Shown in pieces: positions 63,062-64,000 of a stretch of 64,000 bases of DNA (positions are counted from its first letter, which is position 1; every line of letters begins with the position of its first letter). A program made the translations under genes and the position numbers. The notes below the pieces were generated by a model. It saw only the letters and a program-made list of their open reading frames with translations. It had not been told where the DNA came from and searched no databases. Source of the stretch: Aeromicrobium endophyticum (GTDB lineage: Bacteria; Actinomycetota; Actinomycetes; Propionibacteriales; Nocardioidaceae); assembly GCF_003586285.1 (NCBI RefSeq), contig NZ_QUBR01000001.1:434001-498000 (forward strand), given 5' to 3'.

Positions 63062-64000
63062 TCAGACCGGGGGCAGGACGCCCGTGGCCGAGAACTCCGT
63101 GAGCGCCTCGGCGTACGGCGTGATGTCGATGCCCTTCTCGGCCAGCCACGCGTCGTCGTAGTAGGTGTGCTCGTAGCGCTCGCCGCCGTCGCACAGCAGC
63201 GTGACGACGCTGCCCTGCTCGCCCGCCTGGCGCATGTCGCCGATCAGCGCCAGGGACGCCCACACGTTGGTGCCGGTCGAGCCACCCACCGGACGTCCGA
63301 GGATGCCCGAGACCCACCGCATCGTGGCGATCGAGGCCGCATCGGGCACCTGGAGCATGTCGTCGATGACGCCGCCCACGAACGACGGTTCGACCCTCAT
63401 GCGTCCGATGCCCTCGATGCGGGACGGGCTGCCGGTCGTGACGTCGGAGCGATCGGTCTGCCAGCCCCCGAAGAAGGCCGAGTTCTCAGGATCGGCCACG
63501 GCGATGCGGGTGTCGAAGCGCCGGTAGCGCACGAAGCGTCCGATCGTGGCCGACGTGCCACCGGTGCCGGCGCTGACCACGATCCACGTGGGGCAGGGGT
63601 GCGGCTCGGCCGACATCTGCTCGAAGATCGACTCGGCGATGTTGTTGTTGCCGCGCCAGTCGGTGGCCCGCTCGGCGTACGTGAACTGGTCCATGTAGTG
63701 GCCGCCGGTCTCGTCGGCGAGCCGGCGCGCGACGTCGTAGACGGTGCCGGGGTCGTCGACGAGGTGGCAGCGACCGCCGTAGAACTCGATCAGCGCGATC
63801 TTCTCGCGACTCGTCGTGGCCGGCATGACCGCGACGAACGGCAGCCCGATCAGCCGCGCGAAGTAGGCCTCGCTGACCGCGGTCGAGCCGCTGGACGCCT
63901 CGATGACGGTCGAGCCCGGCCCGATCCAGCCGTTGCACAGCGCGTAGAGGAACAGCGATCGCGCCAGGCGGTGCTTGAGGCTGCCGGTCGGGTGGACCGA
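63062..64000 (-). CDS. cds1: PLP-dependent cysteine desulfhydrase (Cds1-like), 5' end beyond window
   Basis: The visible 312 codons run off the right edge without a start; a Met at 63826 is internal. The part from the edge reads [21 protein letters not shown] with the Schiff-base lysine in SLKHR, then [35 protein letters not shown] (PLP phosphate) and [15 protein letters not shown]. This matches the fold-type II cysteine synthase branch that includes the mycobacterial L-cysteine desulfhydrase Cds1, which releases sulfide from cysteine. The alternative is a cysteine synthase-like enzyme. Convergent with the phosphoesterase gene, 12 bases apart. Confidence 0.8.
   Translation of the reverse strand, partial: SVHPTGSLKHRLARSLFLYALCNGWIGPGSTVIEASSGSTAVSEAYFARLIGLPFVAVMPATTSREKIALIEFYGGRCHLVDDPGTVYDVARRLADETGGHYMDQFTYAERATDWRGNNNIAESIFEQMSAEPHPCPTWIVVSAGTGGTSATIGRFVRYRRFDTRIAVADPENSAFFGGWQTDRSDVTTGSPSRIEGIGRMRVEPSFVGGVIDDMLQVPDAASIATMRWVSGILGRPVGGSTGTNVWASLALIGDMRQAGEQGSVVTLLCDGGERYEHTYYDDAWLAEKGIDITPYAEALTEFSATGVLPPV

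Overview
This is a GC-rich, densely packed chromosomal segment. It fits an actinobacterium, most likely of the Nocardioidaceae (Aeromicrobium/Nocardioides type); the taxon is inferred, not proven. The signs are many GTG starts, stop/start overlaps of the ATGA or GTGA type in almost every operon, frequent leaderless starts (a TAnnnT box 6-7 bases before the start codon), menaquinone rather than ubiquinone genes, a LigC-type ligase, a Rex-like operator, a PucR regulator and an ECF41 sigma factor. I see no rRNA, CRISPR array, transposase, integrase or phage gene. It reads as core chromosome with small lineage-specific repeats.

Layout. 1-3.2 kb: the end of an unknown gene, an AztD-like lipoprotein, a LigC-type DNA ligase, tRNA-Tyr and yajQ. 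3.2-12.5 kb: a six-gene amine-degradation operon (MmsA, DadA-type oxidase, cupin, aminoaldehyde dehydrogenase, amine oxidase, class III aminotransferase) divergent from a PucR regulator; the enzymes could carry diamines through an omega-amino acid to a semialdehyde and acyl-CoA. 12.5-22 kb: glutaryl-CoA dehydrogenase and a reduced second complex I operon, nuoABCHIJKLMN, without nuoD, E, F or G. 22-28 kb: two membrane proteins, an SDR enzyme behind a MerR-type promoter, a methyltransferase and RarD. 28-45 kb: a complete 14-gene nuoA-N operon followed by a polyprenyl diphosphate synthase. It is preceded by a promoter with a Crp/GlxR-like site on its -35 and a perfect Rex-type operator downstream. 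Its nuoC-nuoD junction carries an unusual 125-bp tandem repeat. 45-63 kb: menG, menF, menD, menC, menE and menA, interleaved with a ParB-like protein, an SGNH hydrolase, a large LuxR-type ATPase regulator, an ECF41 sigma factor with an NmrA-like partner, an aldehyde dehydrogenase/GMC oxidase pair, a small HTH protein and a phosphoesterase. The window ends inside a cysteine desulfhydrase (Cds1-like) gene.

Together the nuo operons, the polyprenyl synthase and six men genes place NADH:menaquinone oxidoreductase and most of its quinone pathway (menB and menH not seen) in one region. The most unusual items are the nuoC-nuoD repeat units that keep the coupled stop/start chain intact, the complex I operon lacking NuoD, and several clear operator-like palindromes whose regulators are not all present.
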